Positions 23,092 to 23,866 of a DNA stretch of 23,866 nt are shown here, piece by piece. The position numbers and the translations under genes are program-made. Where the stretch lies: assembly GCA_030017395.1 (NCBI GenBank), contig JASEIZ010000003.1, positions 1-23,866 of the forward strand, in the 5' to 3' direction. How positions within the stretch are numbered: position 1 is the first letter of the stretch; every line of letters begins with the position of its first letter. This DNA is from Desulfobacterales bacterium (GTDB lineage Bacteria > Desulfobacterota > Desulfobacteria > Desulfobacterales > ETH-SRB1). Below the pieces are notes generated by a model. That model was not told where the DNA came from. It made no database searches and saw only the letters and a program-made list of their open reading frames with translations.

Positions 23092-23866
23092 ATGAAAACA
23101 ACAATTTTATCAATATTTGTTATCTTATTTGGTTTTGTCAATTCAATAGAGGCAAAAGACTTTAAGATCGCAAGCTATAATGTGCAAAATCTTTTTGATA
23201 TTGCCGATGACGGGACCGAATATACAGGGTATATACCGAATACCGCTTACGGCTGGAACAGGAATATGCTTGATATCAAGGCTCGTAATATCGCCAGTGT
23301 GATAAACGACCTGAAGGCTGATATTGTTGCATTACAAGAAGTCGAGTCAAAAAAATCTCTTATCTATTTGTGCAACAGAATAATGGATATTGGCGTTGAT
23401 TACCCATATCTTGCAATTGCTGATTTAAAGGCCTCGAAAGTTAGATGCGCCGTCATATCTAAGTTCCCTGTTGTTAAGAAAGAGGAAATAATAGTTGATA
23501 ATAAATTTGCAAGAAATATTTTGAAAGTTACCCTTGATATTGGAGGCAATCCTCTGATTATATTTGTTAATCACTGGAAATCAAAACAAGACCCCGAAAG
23601 CAGCAGAATAGTTTATGCTAAAGCGCTTAAGGAGGCGATTGATAAACTGGAAGATAATGTTGACTTTATTTTGACAGGTGATTTTAATTCGAATTACAAT
23701 GAATACAAAACCTTTAGAAAATCCGCCAAATTAAATGATACCGGCGGTATTACCGGGATTAATCATATTTTAAAAACCAACATGGATTCCGTATTAGTCG
23801 ATGAAAAGATGCTTCTGAAACAGACAGGTAATGAATATTTGTATAATCTGTGGCTTGAAATCAATG
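23092..23866 (+). CDS. Secreted endonuclease/exonuclease/phosphatase-family protein (partial, 3' end outside window)
   Basis: The frame is open from the ATG to the window end (258 codons). It starts with a signal sequence (MKTTILSIFVILFGFVNS, likely cut near EAKD). Motifs of the EEP (DNase I-like) fold follow: KIASYNVQNLFD, ADIVALQEVES with the metal-binding glutamate, VNHWKSK, and LTGDFNSN. The DxN pair and the histidine after N agree with a metal-dependent phosphodiesterase. Its substrate (nucleic acid, phospholipid or other) is unknown. The first 180 bases or so are about one-third GC by hand count, AT-richer than the neighbouring core genes. No good ribosome binding site is visible. Confidence 0.85.
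   Translation, partial: MKTTILSIFVILFGFVNSIEAKDFKIASYNVQNLFDIADDGTEYTGYIPNTAYGWNRNMLDIKARNIASVINDLKADIVALQEVESKKSLIYLCNRIMDIGVDYPYLAIADLKASKVRCAVISKFPVVKKEEIIVDNKFARNILKVTLDIGGNPLIIFVNHWKSKQDPESSRIVYAKALKEAIDKLEDNVDFILTGDFNSNYNEYKTFRKSAKLNDTGGITGINHILKTNMDSVLVDEKMLLKQTGNEYLYNLWLEIN

Overview
The window is a core-genome segment from a bacterium of moderate to low GC content, most likely a member of the Desulfobacterota (Desulfobacterales-like). This is inferred from the dcw gene order without ddl or lpxC, the SAM enzyme and RluD genes next to ftsZ, the run serA, DUF1844, htrA, ispE, tRNA-Gln, prs, rplY, pth, carD, and the style of the intergenic repeats. No search was run, so the taxonomy is inference.

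Plus strand, 113-12361: a division and cell wall (dcw) cluster in the order murF, mraY, murD, ftsW, murG, murC, murB, ftsQ, ftsA, ftsZ. It covers the cytoplasmic Mur ligases and MurB, the lipid I and lipid II steps (MraY, MurG), the SEDS glycosyltransferase FtsW, and the early divisome (FtsQ, FtsA, FtsZ). Spacing is tight and often overlapping, except where repeats sit between genes. A radical SAM gene follows at 12402-14033 and appears to carry an in-frame internal deletion of about 50 codons.

Minus strand, 22922 down to 14071: serA, a DUF1844 gene, an HtrA/DegP-type protease, ispE, tRNA-Gln(UUG), prs, rplY (ctc), pth, carD and rluD. They are all co-directional and converge on the radical SAM gene. 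At the right edge a secreted endonuclease/exonuclease/phosphatase-family gene is read on the plus strand, divergent from serA and cut by the window end.

No complete new multi-gene system is visible. What the genes do not explain is the intergenic sequence: almost every spacer that is not tightly coupled contains a different short inverted or tandem repeat. Two of these elements (4044-4184 and 19185-19320) are bounded by exact direct repeats of 8 and 7 bases that look like target-site duplications. They therefore look like small non-autonomous mobile elements. Each has a relative in the window: a partial one at the left edge and one between ftsA and ftsZ. Another palindrome runs into the 3' end of murC and supplies its last codons. 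Start codons were revised for ftsA, ftsZ, rluD and prs, and a TTG start is proposed for rplY.
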